From Spirochaetaceae bacterium (lineage in GTDB: Bacteria; Spirochaetota; Leptospiria; Leptospirales; Leptonemataceae): a stretch of 64,000 bases of DNA. The position numbers and the translations under genes were made by a program. The stretch lies in assembly GCA_002729885.1 (NCBI GenBank), contig PBUB01000007.1, positions 62,001 to 126,000 on the forward strand, given 5' to 3'. The notes below the pieces were generated by a model. It searched no databases and was not told the DNA's origin. It worked only from the letters and a program-made list of their open reading frames with translations. Below are positions 34,241 to 43,068 of this stretch, one piece after another; the stretch's first letter is position 1, and every line of letters begins with the position of its first letter.

Positions 34241-34838
34241 GAAACCCTGTGGCGCATAGATCCGCCGGTCGCTTCCGGCGATAGCTTCAGGGGCCCGTAG
34301 ATTGATTCACTCGCCTGCATCCAACGGGGATGGCCAGATCATAGATTGCGTTCAGCGCGGCGAGGATCCGATCCACGGACCCTGTTACAGGGTGGCTAGA
34401 TATGACATAAAACTCGTTCGAAGCGCAACGCTTCTTTGCGAAAGAAACTGCCGTCAAAGCTGAAGTCAACAAAATTTAGCGGTTTTGGATTGTGTGGCGG
34501 TTTCCAGTCCCTTCGAGGCCCTGAAGTCTACGGTTGTTACGAAAACGCTCCAGCTAGGAATCTTGATCTTCCAGAAGCGTTTTTTGCGTCTTCAGATCTG
34601 AATTGCGATCATCACCATAAAAACTCCCGGTCGAAATTCTCCACCGCCGGTAGCGCCTTTTCCAGCTGACGCCTCCCTTTCGCAGATCGGTGTCCCACTA
34701 GCGTAGTGCAGCTCTAATGAGACACTGAATTCGTCGAAAGCGGTCTACAGGGTCACCAATTGCAGGAAAAACAGTGGAAGGAATGGAAAGAGGTGATTGA
34801 ATAGTAGAGGTTGCTAACTTTGCTCCGGGAGTGATGCT
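34241..34838. other. Long intergenic region without a convincing gene
   Basis: About 600 bases. All frames are broken into short pieces. TGTCCCACTAG... near 34690 and ...AATGAGACA near 34720 form a weak inverted repeat. I looked for transposase or pseudogene fragments and found none that I can name. The last part contains the promoter of the beta-propeller lipoprotein gene. Confidence 0.4.
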
Positions 34839-36005
34839 CTGAAGGTCTTTCTTGCCATTTTTTTTTCTCTTTCGCTGTTGCCTCAATGTGTTTTGCATCC
34901 GGTATTTGATTTCGGGTCCACCGGCGAAGAGGACCAGGACTTTTCCAGTCTGCTTCTTCTGGGTGCTGCTCTGAGTAGCACCACAGTGCTTAAGTACGGC
35001 TATGTTGCCAATCAGGGTGATGCTTCTATTGGAATGTATTCTGTAGATGATTCCACCGGTGTCTGGACAGCTTTGTCTCCCGCCACTATTGCAAGCGGTG
35101 GCGGAAACACAGGCTACCTGGTCATACATCCCACGTCTCCTTTCTTATATGCCACAAATCAATCGGGAGACAACATAAGCATGTTTCGGATTGGAAGTGA
35201 TGGCCAGCTTTCGCAGCTCAGTCCTTTCAATGTAGCTACTTCCGGTACAGGCCCCATCGCCATCGCCATTCATCCCTCCGGTCTATTTGGCTATGTTGGT
35301 TTTAATGTTACCGCCCAAATTGAGATCTATAATATCGATCCATCTACAGGACAATGGACCTTTTTCAACAGTATTGCAGGCTGCAGTGCTGCGCGAGAGC
35401 TGGAGTTTCATCCAAACGGTAACTTTCTCTATGCACTGTGCTCCGGCGGATCCGAGATTCGCATCCATTCCATTGCCAGCGGAGATCTGACCTATATCGG
35501 AAGCGCCGGCACCGGCTCCCAACCAAATGGACTTACCCTCACCGGGGATCTACAATATCTTTACGCAACCAGCCAGGGAAGCAATCAGGTGCGAATGTTC
35601 AGTGTAAACAGCACATCCGGAGGACTGACGGTGCTGAGTCCGGCCAACATCGGAACAGATACAAGGCCGGCCGAGATAGTAGTGGATGCTCAGTCCAGGT
35701 ACGCCTACGTAAACTGCTGGCAGTCCGCGGCTCTCACGGTGCGAATGTATGACATAGCGGCCGATGGACAGCTGAGCGACAAATCGCCCAATTCCGTGCC
35801 CACCGGCGGGGACGGGCCTATCAACATGGACATTGATCCCACGGGAAGATACGTCTATGTTTCTAACTCCGTGCCCAATAACATCAACATGTATTCGATA
35901 GGTTCCACCGGTATTCTCACTTCCAATGGTCTGCTACCCACGGGCAGCGGACCACGAGGAATCGCTATCTACGCAGAATCCCTGATCTCCGGGGATTCTC
36001 CTTGA
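34839..36005 (+). CDS. Beta-propeller (YVTN/lactonase-like) lipoprotein, possible CTG start
   Basis: A 388-residue protein if translation begins at the CTG at 34839: this yields (M)KVFLAIFFSLSLLPQC, a good lipoprotein signal, with GGGAG 7 nt upstream. No in-frame ATG, GTG or TTG with a ribosome binding site exists there; the next start, TTG at 34878, would remove the signal peptide. The rest is a seven-bladed-type propeller with repeats such as FLYATNQSGDNISMFRI, YLYATSQGSNQVRMFSV and YVYVSNSVPNNINMYSI, and SPxTIPxG-like linkers typical of the lactonase/YVTN family. Probably surface- or periplasm-exposed; no enzyme residues identified. Confidence 0.8.
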   Translation: MKVFLAIFFSLSLLPQCVLHPVFDFGSTGEEDQDFSSLLLLGAALSSTTVLKYGYVANQGDASIGMYSVDDSTGVWTALSPATIASGGGNTGYLVIHPTSPFLYATNQSGDNISMFRIGSDGQLSQLSPFNVATSGTGPIAIAIHPSGLFGYVGFNVTAQIEIYNIDPSTGQWTFFNSIAGCSAARELEFHPNGNFLYALCSGGSEIRIHSIASGDLTYIGSAGTGSQPNGLTLTGDLQYLYATSQGSNQVRMFSVNSTSGGLTVLSPANIGTDTRPAEIVVDAQSRYAYVNCWQSAALTVRMYDIAADGQLSDKSPNSVPTGGDGPINMDIDPTGRYVYVSNSVPNNINMYSIGSTGILTSNGLLPTGSGPRGIAIYAESLISGDSP

Positions 36006-36163
36006 GCCAGCTCAAATCATATATACGGCCAGCATTCAAGTATTTGTCATCCATTGACTGGCAATGTTATTGTTGGCGTGGTGCGATTCTGGCTGTACCA
36101 GGAGAAGCTTACTTGATTGTACAGGATCCGGCTATGCGAATTTCGCTTCGCAAACGGAGCCGA

Positions 36164-36739
36164 TCAATCCTGAACTTTTTCAATAGTTACGGTGCAGCTT
36201 GATTTGCAGAGCTCTGCAAGCCGATGAACATCCTTCAATCTTCCAAGCGGAACCAGACCGGATGCATATCCGTGATCTCTGTAGAAGATGGCCATGTTTC
36301 CCCATGGGGCGTAATAGGTAATATCTCCGGTCATTCCTTTGCTACCGGAAGGTGCCCCTTCCAGAGAAAGCTTTCTGGAAAAGGTATGCACTTTTTCCTT
36401 TCCAGCGTAGTCTTCCAGTTTGATAGTCATGGGCAGTAGAGATGCGAAATCTCGGGCCGTAGAATTGTACTCCAGCACCCCTTCCAATACCTCATTTCCT
36501 ATAAGAAGCTTAATTTTCACTGGTTTACCTCCCGGCCCTTCGGCCTGCATCTCTGGAGCGCAAAGTAGCGCTGCCAGGCAAATAAGCGCAACAAAGAGCC
36601 CTTTGATTAGCGACTTCGCCTGAATAGAATCCAGGAACGGTCCATCCGAACCTGTCTGCGCACCGCTGGCTGGCAGACAGGTTTGCCCACTGGCAGACGA
36701 ACGGACCTTTGCACCATGCCAGTGCTTAACGATTTTCAT
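36164..36739 (-). CDS. Exported cyclophilin-like domain protein
   Basis: A 191-residue protein. A hydrophobic segment (LIKGLFVALICLAALLCAPEMQA) precedes a cyclophilin-like-2 domain: IKLLIGNEVLEGVLEYNSTARDFASLLPMTIKLEDYAG, then GDITYYAPWGNMAIFYRDHGYASGLVPLGRL. The N-region before the signal core is unusually long (about 45 residues) with the ATG at 36739 as start. These small beta-barrel proteins often cluster with flavodoxin, SDR, cupin and AraC genes, as here. Its 5' end overlaps the cupin gene by 14 nt, so the two form an operon. Ligand unknown. Confidence 0.75.
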   Translation of the reverse strand: MKIVKHWHGAKVRSSASGQTCLPASGAQTGSDGPFLDSIQAKSLIKGLFVALICLAALLCAPEMQAEGPGGKPVKIKLLIGNEVLEGVLEYNSTARDFASLLPMTIKLEDYAGKEKVHTFSRKLSLEGAPSGSKGMTGDITYYAPWGNMAIFYRDHGYASGLVPLGRLKDVHRLAELCKSSCTVTIEKVQD

Positions 36740-37142
36740 CCTGCTTTCCTGCATCATAGTCTTCATCGCTTACTTTCTCTTTCCAGTTCGCAGCGGTACC
36801 GTTTTCGTGCTCCTGCACTGCGATATGACTCATGGCAGTATCTGGCATGGCTCCGTGCCAGTGTTTCTCTCCCGGATGAATTACCACTACATCCCCAGGA
36901 AAGATTACCTGAGCTTCCCTGCCATCCAGTTGCACCTGACCTCGCCCGGAAGTAACAATTAGAGTCTGTCCATAAGGATGGCTGTGCCATGCCGTTCGCG
37001 CACCAGGCTCGAAGGTTACATGAGCGCCTGTTACCCGTCCCGGGGCCGGCGCCTCGAACATCGGGTCGATTCGCACGGTGCCGGTGAAATAGGACTCCGG
37101 TCCCTGTGCCGATGGAAATGATCCACTTCGTATTACATCCAT
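36726..37142 (-). CDS. Cupin-domain protein
   Basis: A 138-residue single-domain cupin. Metal ligands are present: AWHSHPYGQTLIV (two His and Gln) and GEKHWHGA (His), with the GxGxVQLDG turn. This subgroup (cupins of the HxHxxGQ type next to AraC, SDR and carboxymuconolactone-decarboxylase genes) includes manganese-dependent lyases and proteins of unknown activity. It is divergent from the AraC gene, with two operator-like repeats in the shared 331-nt intergenic region, so it is probably regulated by that protein. Confidence 0.88.
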   Translation of the reverse strand: MDVIRSGSFPSAQGPESYFTGTVRIDPMFEAPAPGRVTGAHVTFEPGARTAWHSHPYGQTLIVTSGRGQVQLDGREAQVIFPGDVVVIHPGEKHWHGAMPDTAMSHIAVQEHENGTAANWKEKVSDEDYDAGKQDENR

Positions 37143-37303
37143 AGAATTCCTCCTTGTTTCAGGCTAAGGCATCATGCGCCGGAATACAACACCCATACCA
37201 GTTATTACTCTGCTAAAGACATCGAAGCTTTCCTGGCATGGTTACCGGACGCTGATAAAAGAAAACTACACCGAATCCCATCCTGGATCAATATCCGATG
37301 CTT

Positions 37304-37397
37304 CTAATTCTTGCCCAATCCTGCAATATTGCAGATTTTTCTGAATTCCAGGGCCCGAGCTTGCCTTATCTCCCATTTTCTTGCCCAATCCTACAAT
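37304..37397 (+). promoter_or_regulatory. Two direct copies of an AraC operator-like repeat
   Basis: CTAATTCTTGCCCAATCCTGCAAT (37304-37327, shown here as a 24-mer in two halves: CTAATTCTTGCC and CAATCCTGCAAT) recurs at 37374-37397 with one change in the core, 70 bp downstream; both are followed by GCAGA and a T run. A third copy lies inverted at 38394-38417, after the araC-like gene. The pair sits between the divergent cupin and araC-like genes, where an AraC-family activator would bind. Confidence 0.65.
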
Positions 37398-37473
37398 CCG
37401 CAGAAATTTTTATGCAATGCGCAAGAAAATCGATTTATTCTAAAAGAGATACAGATTCTGCTGAGCGTATACC

Positions 37474-38355
37474 ATGGAAGAAAAGCGAAAAGATCTAATT
37501 TCATTCTTTGATCAATTGATTCCCGAGGATGGGGCCCGAGAAACATCCATTCCGGGACTTCGCATTTTTCGCCTGAGCAAACCTGTGGAGCGATCTCCCA
37601 TGTCTTACGAACCTCAGATTATCATCATGGCTCAGGGACGAAAAATCATCTATGTAGGAAATGAAAGCTACATGTATGATCCCATGAACTATGTGGTGCT
37701 ATCGGTTCCTTTGCCTCTGGAATGTGTGGTAGAAACACCGGACGATGAGCCGGTGCTGGGAATCAGTATCCTGGTGGATCCGGTATCCATCGGCGAAATT
37801 ATCCTGGAGGATGACAGTATTCGCCGCGAAGGCGTGGAGGCCCCCCGGGGCATTTATTCGGCTGCTCTGCAACCAGCCATGTTCGATGCTACGTATAGAC
37901 TCCTGCAGACTCTGGCAGACGAAAGAGATGCGCGAATCCTGGGTCCCATGATTATTCGAGAGATCCTCTATCGAGTACTGTGCGATGAACCCGGCTGGGC
38001 CCTTCAGGCTCTGGCACTGCAAAATCGTGGATTCTTTCAGATCACTCGAATTTTGCACAAAATACGAAACAGCTACAATTCGCATCTGGACATCAAGACT
38101 CTGGCCAGGGATGCTGGAATGAGCCCTACATCATTTCATACCAGCTTCAAACATATTACCGGAGCCTCCCCTTTACAATACATAAAGAACATTCGTTTAC
38201 ACAAGGCCAGGGAATTCATGTCCAGAGAAGGACTGAATGCCTACTCCGCTGCCTTTCGCGTAGGTTACGAAAGTCCGTCCCAGTTTAATCGAGAATACAA
38301 GCGCCTGTTTGGCATCACACCAGCAAGGGATGCAGTGGCTGTGGTGGCCGAATAG
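37474..38355 (+). CDS. AraC-family transcriptional regulator (AraC_N type)
   Basis: A 293-residue regulator. Residues about 15-175 are the AraC_N ligand domain: GLRIFRLSKPVERSPMSYEPQIIIMAQGRKIIYVGNESYMYDPMNYVVLSVPLPLECVVE. Residues about 195-290 hold the two helix-turn-helix motifs: IKTLARDAGMSPTSFHTSFKHITGASPLQYIKNIRLHKARE and NAYSAAFRVGYESPSQFNREYKRLFG. Such proteins usually control adjacent redox genes; here cupin/cyclophilin-like (divergent) and DUF2255/SDR (downstream). Three operator-like repeats flank it. Start ATG 37474. Confidence 0.95.
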   Translation: MEEKRKDLISFFDQLIPEDGARETSIPGLRIFRLSKPVERSPMSYEPQIIIMAQGRKIIYVGNESYMYDPMNYVVLSVPLPLECVVETPDDEPVLGISILVDPVSIGEIILEDDSIRREGVEAPRGIYSAALQPAMFDATYRLLQTLADERDARILGPMIIREILYRVLCDEPGWALQALALQNRGFFQITRILHKIRNSYNSHLDIKTLARDAGMSPTSFHTSFKHITGASPLQYIKNIRLHKAREFMSREGLNAYSAAFRVGYESPSQFNREYKRLFGITPARDAVAVVAE

Positions 38356-38393
38356 CGAACCCTGCTGTCCAATAAAGCCAAAAAAACTCCAGA

Positions 38394-38417
38394 ATTGTAG
38401 GATTGTGCAAGAATTAG
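38394..38417 (-). promoter_or_regulatory. Inverted third copy of the AraC operator-like repeat
   Basis: On the minus strand this reads CTAATTCTTGCA CAATCCTACAAT, matching the copies at 37304 and 37374 at 22 of 24 and 21 or more of 24 positions. It lies 61 nt before the DUF2255 start, so one regulator could control that gene and the SDR gene as well. Confidence 0.6.
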
Positions 38418-38477
38418 TACGATCCGGTATTGAATCACTGCACAATCACGCTTACTCTCATAAATGGGTGAGCAACA

Positions 38478-38843
38478 ATGAGTAAATGGAATGAGTTGGA
38501 TAAGATCATAGAGGCGGACGATCTTCACATCGCCCCGTTTCGAGATGACGGAAAGACCTATGGAACTCCCACCTGGATCTGGTGCGTTTCCGTGGATGGA
38601 GAACTGTATGTTCGCGCCTACAATGGAACCAGTTCCCGGTGGTATGGCGCAGCCATGCGTCAGAAGAGGGGTAAGATCCAGTCAGCAGGAAAAAGCTATG
38701 AAGTGACCTTCGAGGCGGCCAGTGACGATCTCAAAGACAGAATCGATGAGGCCTATCGCAAGAAGTATGCGAATAGTCCCTATCTACCTCCCATGATTTC
38801 AGATCGCGCAAGCGCAGCCACGGTTCGGATACTACCATTGTAG
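38478..38843 (+). CDS. DUF2255 family protein
   Basis: A 121-residue protein with the full DUF2255 pattern: IIEADDLHIAPFRDDGKTYGTPTWIWCVSVDGELYVRAYNGTSSRWYGAAMRQKRGKI, then IDEAYRKKY and the late ASAATVRILPL. It is often found with SDR and flavin- or cupin-related genes; it may bind a small ligand through its beta barrel, but no activity is established. A 26-codon frame (38844-38924) follows and looks like non-coding or relic sequence. Probably co-transcribed with the SDR gene 112 nt downstream. Confidence 0.9.
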   Translation: MSKWNELDKIIEADDLHIAPFRDDGKTYGTPTWIWCVSVDGELYVRAYNGTSSRWYGAAMRQKRGKIQSAGKSYEVTFEAASDDLKDRIDEAYRKKYANSPYLPPMISDRASAATVRILPL

Positions 38844-38955
38844 ATGTGGCCGCCAGCGAAAGTGGGCCGGGTCATTCTGGTGCAGGACGTGCCGGATAAC
38901 CTGGAGATCTATTCAATAATTTAAATCAAAATCTAGAAAAACGAAGGAGAATAAA

Positions 38956-39702
38956 ATGAACGATAACATTAAAGGCAAAGTAATCGTAATTACCGGAGCA
39001 TCCAGTGGGATGGGCGAAGCCACAGCCAGGGATCTCGCAAAAATGGGAGCCAGGGTTGTTCTGGGGGCCCGTAGAAAGGACCGGCTGGAGGCCCTGGTGA
39101 AAGAAATCAAGGATGCCGGTGGGGAGGCAGCGTCCGTAGTAACGGATGTAGTAAAGAGAGACGATGTAAAAATCCTGGTAGATACGGCCGTTAAAGCCTT
39201 TGGACGAATCGATGTGCTCTTTAACAATGCAGGGCTCATGCCACTTTCGCCTCTGGAAAGTCTCAAGATCGATGAATGGGACCAGATGATCGATGTAAAC
39301 CTGAAGGGGACCCTGTACGGAATTGCGGCAGCCCTTCCTTATATGAAGGAGCAGAAATCAGGACAGATCATCAATGTGTCCTCTGTGTACGGTCACATCG
39401 TAGTAGCTTCTGGAGCGGTATACTGTGCAACCAAGCATGGGGTGCGAGCCATTTCCGAAGGCCTGCGACAGGAAGTGAAGGATTACAATATTCGCGTCAC
39501 TACAATCTCCCCGGGCGCGGTAGATACCGAACTGACTCAGCATATTTCTGAGCCAGGACTGGGCGACACCGTACGCGATGTAGTTAAAAAGATTGGGGTA
39601 CCGGCCTCCACCATGTCCGATATGGTGGCCTTTGCCATCTCCCAGCCAGAGAATGTGGATGTGAACGAAATCCTGTTTCGTCCCACAGTGCAACCTCAGT
39701 AA
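38956..39702 (+). CDS. Short-chain dehydrogenase/reductase
   Basis: A 248-residue classical SDR. Cofactor loop [24 protein letters not shown] (the two Arg favour NADP), NNAG, catalytic Ser in INVSSVYG and YxxxK in [10 protein letters not shown], followed by SPGAVDTEL. The strong AGGAGA ribosome binding site indicates good expression. It belongs to the group of SDRs that lies beside AraC regulators, cupin and cyclophilin-like genes. Substrate, an alcohol or ketone, is unknown. A large hairpin with a T run terminates the unit. Confidence 0.95.
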   Translation: MNDNIKGKVIVITGASSGMGEATARDLAKMGARVVLGARRKDRLEALVKEIKDAGGEAASVVTDVVKRDDVKILVDTAVKAFGRIDVLFNNAGLMPLSPLESLKIDEWDQMIDVNLKGTLYGIAAALPYMKEQKSGQIINVSSVYGHIVVASGAVYCATKHGVRAISEGLRQEVKDYNIRVTTISPGAVDTELTQHISEPGLGDTVRDVVKKIGVPASTMSDMVAFAISQPENVDVNEILFRPTVQPQ

Positions 39703-39714
39703 GACTGATTTAAG

Positions 39715-39775
39715 CACCGATTCGAGCTATCCCCCTCTGCGCGGATGGCTCGATCTTCGGTGGGTCTGCTTTTTT
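39715..39775 (+). terminator. Intrinsic terminator after the SDR gene
   Basis: CACCGATTCGAGCTATCC (39715-39732) pairs with GGATGGCTCGATCTTCGGTG (39743-39762), a long interrupted stem, followed a few bases later by TTTTTT (39770-39775). It lies 12 nt after the stop. Confidence 0.7.
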
Positions 39776-39842
39776 CTTCGGCCGGGCTGCCTTTATCTCA
39801 GTCCGGTCTGTCTTATCTTCCGCCCGGGCTGCTTTTTCTGAT
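39757..39842 (+). repeat. Four degenerate copies of the terminator tail
   Basis: TCGGTGGGTCTGCTTTTTTCT is repeated as TCGGCCGGGCTGCCTTTATCT, GTCCGGTCTGTCTTATCT and TCCGCCCGGGCTGCTTTTTCT, about 20-22 bp each. The array copies the 3' arm and T run of the terminator. It may reflect slippage or repeated terminator decay. The other part of the gap to 39987 shows no gene. Confidence 0.6.
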
Positions 39843-39986
39843 CCGCAATGACCCGAGTCAAGCGCCCTGCCAGGCAAGATTGCGACATTGCAAGCTCTGG
39901 TAGTCTGGATCTATAGCTCTGCCAAAAAGCAATTGACCCGAACAGGGAAGCCCGTCAGATTCATTTTCCCATTCCAGTTCATCATT

Positions 39987-41186
39987 ATGAGCGAAATCCA
40001 AAAAAAGATAATCATCGTTGGCGGTGGTCCAGCTGGATCATCTACGGCACTTCATCTAAGCAAGCTGAACCCGGAATTAATTCCTGACATACTGCTGCTG
40101 GAGAAAGCCACACATCCACGAACGAAGGTTTGCTCGGGAGCACTGAGTCATCATGGATCCCTGGTCTTAAAGGGCCTTGGTATCCAGCCGGATGTGCCCC
40201 ATATTCCGCTACGCGACATTCGCATGGCTTACGGAAAGCATCATTACTCATTCAAAGGAAACCCGGTGGCCCGGGTCTTCCAGAGATCCGAACTGGATCA
40301 GTGGCTTTTAGAGGAAGTACGCAAGAGCGGCGTGGAAGTCAGAGAAAATGAAGGTGTACAACAAGCTTCCATTGAAGAGGACGGAGTTACTCTGCATACG
40401 GATCGCGCACAGTATAGGGCGAAGATGGTTGTGGCAGCCGATGGTGCCAGCAGCCCTGTGCGACATGCCCTTGGTTGGCCCATTAATCCGAATAATAAAT
40501 CCAGACTTCTGGACTTTCCTTCCCCACCAGAAGCCTCCTTCCCATTGAAACCTGCCGGTGTCGACGCAAACCATGAGGTATCACTCCATGAGCGCGGCCT
40601 GGCCATCTTATACTTTTCTAGAATTTCGCAGGGACTGCAGGGATATCTCTGGGACATTCCCACACAGCATGGAGGGTCCCTTTATGTGGACCGAGGACTG
40701 TTCGATAGCAGAACCTTTGCGCATCGACCGATCGTCGCCCTCAAAGATGAATTGCGACCTTTTCTTGCGCAAAGAAATCTTGATCTGGATTCCCAGGCGC
40801 AAAGACTGAGCAGTCATCCCTATCATTTTTTTGATCCATCCAATGAATTCTCGAGGCCGCATATACTTCTGGCCGGCGATGCAGCCGGGGTGGATCCACT
40901 ATGTGGAGAAGGTATCGCATTCGCACTGGGCTACGGCCGTGTAGCTGCCAAACACCTGGTGCGCGGCTTCAAGAATCAGGATTTCAGTGGAAAGGGGTAT
41001 AAGCAGGAAATTCTAAAGGATCCGGTGACGAAACAACTTCGAATGCGATTCAGATTGGCTCGCATGGCCTATTCCATTCGATCCAGCGCCGTGCTTTCCG
41101 CCGGCTGGAGCATCGCTTCATTCTTTGCGCGGTTCACAAAGTGGAACAATGCAGATTATGTTCCGGACAATCCAGGTAAGTCCTGA
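39987..41186 (+). CDS. Geranylgeranyl-reductase-family FAD-dependent oxidoreductase
   Basis: A 399-residue flavoprotein. The Rossmann loop IIIVGGGPAGSSTALHLSK binds FAD; LLLEKATHPRTKVCSGALSHHG and MVVAADGASSPVRHALG are the family blocks; LLAGDAAGVDPLCGEGIAFALGYGRVAA closes the FAD site. It should reduce double bonds of an isoprenoid chain or hydroxylate a lipid at the membrane. The C-terminus is basic and helical. It is convergent with the P450 operon, which also looks isoprenoid-related; a joint pathway is inferred. Start at ATG 39987. Confidence 0.88.
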   Translation: MSEIQKKIIIVGGGPAGSSTALHLSKLNPELIPDILLLEKATHPRTKVCSGALSHHGSLVLKGLGIQPDVPHIPLRDIRMAYGKHHYSFKGNPVARVFQRSELDQWLLEEVRKSGVEVRENEGVQQASIEEDGVTLHTDRAQYRAKMVVAADGASSPVRHALGWPINPNNKSRLLDFPSPPEASFPLKPAGVDANHEVSLHERGLAILYFSRISQGLQGYLWDIPTQHGGSLYVDRGLFDSRTFAHRPIVALKDELRPFLAQRNLDLDSQAQRLSSHPYHFFDPSNEFSRPHILLAGDAAGVDPLCGEGIAFALGYGRVAAKHLVRGFKNQDFSGKGYKQEILKDPVTKQLRMRFRLARMAYSIRSSAVLSAGWSIASFFARFTKWNNADYVPDNPGKS

Positions 41187-41234
41187 GATTGATCTATTGA
41201 CCGATTCTCCTATCGGCTGGAGCATCGCTTCATT
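41103..41234 (+). repeat. 20-bp perfect direct repeat across the gene end
   Basis: GGCTGGAGCATCGCTTCATT occurs at 41103-41122 inside the reductase gene (LSAGWSIASF) and again at 41215-41234, 29 nt after the stop. The distance is 112 bp. Flanking bases do not match, so this is a small copied patch. Confidence 0.7.
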
Positions 41235-41604
41235 AGCCCGGCCCGACACAAGTTTCTGCTTATTTCAAGACCGGTTCCAATAAAGCCCGGATGGGCTCGG
41301 ACATCTGATTCTGGCAGGACCGGATCCGATTCGCTTTCAAGAAACATCAATTTCTTACCTCTTGTTACCTGGTATCTGTCGTCCGATTCTTATCGCTTAT
41401 TGCCTGATTCTTGTGGCTTTCTGGCCTGGACCAGGTGTCTTTCGCTTATCACTTCTCGACTGCTGTTTATCGTTCGGCGCTTGTTGATCTTTGATGGACT
41501 CTTATCGCTTGCTGGCCTGGGCCTGGTGTCTGTCTCCTGGCCCTCGGATGCAGGTACCCGGCCTGCATTAATTCCGATTCTGGACTTTGCCAATACCTCT
41601 GGAA
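41235..41604. other. Intergenic region with a 91-bp-offset repeat
   Basis: About 370 bases between convergent genes. CTGGCCTGGACCAGGTGTCT (41421-41440) recurs as CTGGCCTGGGCCTGGTGTCT (41512-41531), embedded in similar TTATCGCTT-rich sequence. No gene, no clear terminator. Confidence 0.5.
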
Positions 41605-42972
41605 TCAAAGAACCTTTAGATTCATAGGCATTCCACGCTGCAGGCCCAGGGTTGCACCGGTGGCGAATTCGGGTTCACCACTCATAGCTTCCAGACGAAA
41701 ATGTTTGAAGATTGTTCCCAGAACCATGGGCCCTTCAATCATGGCCAGGTTCTGACCAATGCAGGCCCGGGAGCCTCCTCCAAAGGGAAGAAATACCTTT
41801 CGCAACACGCTCGGGTCCTGCTCTGCGAATCTACGGGGATTGAAAAGCAGTGGATCTTTCCAGTATTTTGCCGAACGATGAATATCCCAGATCGACAAAA
41901 GCAGTAGTGAGCCACGGGGAAGCCTGAAGCCACCAAGGGTCACATCCTGCACCGGAGTGCGATTAACCATATAAACGGGCGGGTACATGCGCATCGCCTC
42001 TCGAAATGCCATGGAAGTCTCCGTCAAAGCCCGGGCTTCCTCTTCTGTAGCAACGGCACCGCTGATACCCTGTCTGGCCTCCCTTTCCAGCGAATTGCGT
42101 ATGTCCGGATTTTGAGAGATAAGCCACAAACTCATAGTCAGTGCAAAGGAAGTGGTATCGTACCCGGCGAAGAAAATGGTCATTAATTCGTCTCGCACCT
42201 CCTCATCGGTCATGACTTTTCCCGTTTCATGGTCTACGGACTCTATCAACATGGTCAATAGATCTTTTGGACGATGCGCCGAAAGCCTTCGTTGTTCTAT
42301 AAGATTTCGAATTGCAGTCTCCAGTTGTTCATGAGATCGACGAACGTCCGGATTGACCATGTAGGCCAGCGATAGAGGCAGCGGCATAGGAGCGAAGAAT
42401 CGCTTAATACAGAATTCAGATAGTATATGAAAGGCCTCTACCAGCTCACTTGCCTGCTTCTTCGCTTCCCCGGAAAAGAGACTATTCAGTATGATCTGGA
42501 TTGTCAGTTGCTGCATTTCCGCATGCACATCGATGCGAGTCGGTTTCTTCTTCCAGGAAAGCAAAACATCTGCAATAGCATCCTGAATATGCGATTCGAA
42601 GCTACGAATCGAAGTAGCAGAAAAAAATGGATTCATTAGCTTTCGCTGACGCTTCCAGTGAGCCCCGTTACTGAGTACAAGTCCCTGCCCCAGAAGCGGC
42701 TCGAAACGAGAGTTCTGGGATCCCTTCAGAAAGGTTTGCCCGGTCTGCACGAGAATATCATGGACCAGGTCGGCATCAGTGACGATATATAACTTCTTTC
42801 CGGGAATCGGGACACGAACTATCCCGCCAAATTCCTGGCTAAGCTTTGCAGATAACCCCAGAACGTCTCTCTGTAGCTCAGAAGCATAGCCCAGGGGAAA
42901 TCGGCGTGGTGGCTCCGGAATGCGCCTGCGTGGTGAGTCCTGAATCTTTTCCTTCTGATGTGGCATTTCCAA
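41605..42972 (-). CDS. Cytochrome P450
   Basis: A 455-residue soluble P450. The heme loop is FLPFGGGSRACIG with Cys404; the I-helix oxygen motif is FFAGYDTTSFALT; the ExxR of the K-helix is in MAFREAMRMYPP, and PRRF precedes the heme loop. No N-terminal anchor is visible. The type is like CYP of the fatty-acid/steroid hydroxylase clan. Last gene of an operon with methyltransferase, MpaB-like oxygenase and cNMP-methyltransferase genes; 96 nt separate it from the latter. It probably hydroxylates a lipid or isoprenoid intermediate. Its redox partner is not in the window. Confidence 0.95.
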   Translation of the reverse strand: MEMPHQKEKIQDSPRRRIPEPPRRFPLGYASELQRDVLGLSAKLSQEFGGIVRVPIPGKKLYIVTDADLVHDILVQTGQTFLKGSQNSRFEPLLGQGLVLSNGAHWKRQRKLMNPFFSATSIRSFESHIQDAIADVLLSWKKKPTRIDVHAEMQQLTIQIILNSLFSGEAKKQASELVEAFHILSEFCIKRFFAPMPLPLSLAYMVNPDVRRSHEQLETAIRNLIEQRRLSAHRPKDLLTMLIESVDHETGKVMTDEEVRDELMTIFFAGYDTTSFALTMSLWLISQNPDIRNSLEREARQGISGAVATEEEARALTETSMAFREAMRMYPPVYMVNRTPVQDVTLGGFRLPRGSLLLLSIWDIHRSAKYWKDPLLFNPRRFAEQDPSVLRKVFLPFGGGSRACIGQNLAMIEGPMVLGTIFKHFRLEAMSGEPEFATGATLGLQRGMPMNLKVL

Positions 42973-43068
42973 CTCTAGAAATTATTCTTCTACGGCTGAA
43001 CGGCTCGGGGCGATCTCCGGCACCGCCCGTTCTATTCGCTCCCATTTTTGCTGACCTGGTATTCGCTA

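Noticed and set aside
34241..34838. Transposase remnant in the long gap
   Set aside because: Only short broken frames and one weak inverted repeat; no transposase motif could be read.
38844..38924. 26-codon frame between DUF2255 and SDR genes
   Set aside because: Too short, no ribosome binding site, and the DUF2255 protein is already complete.
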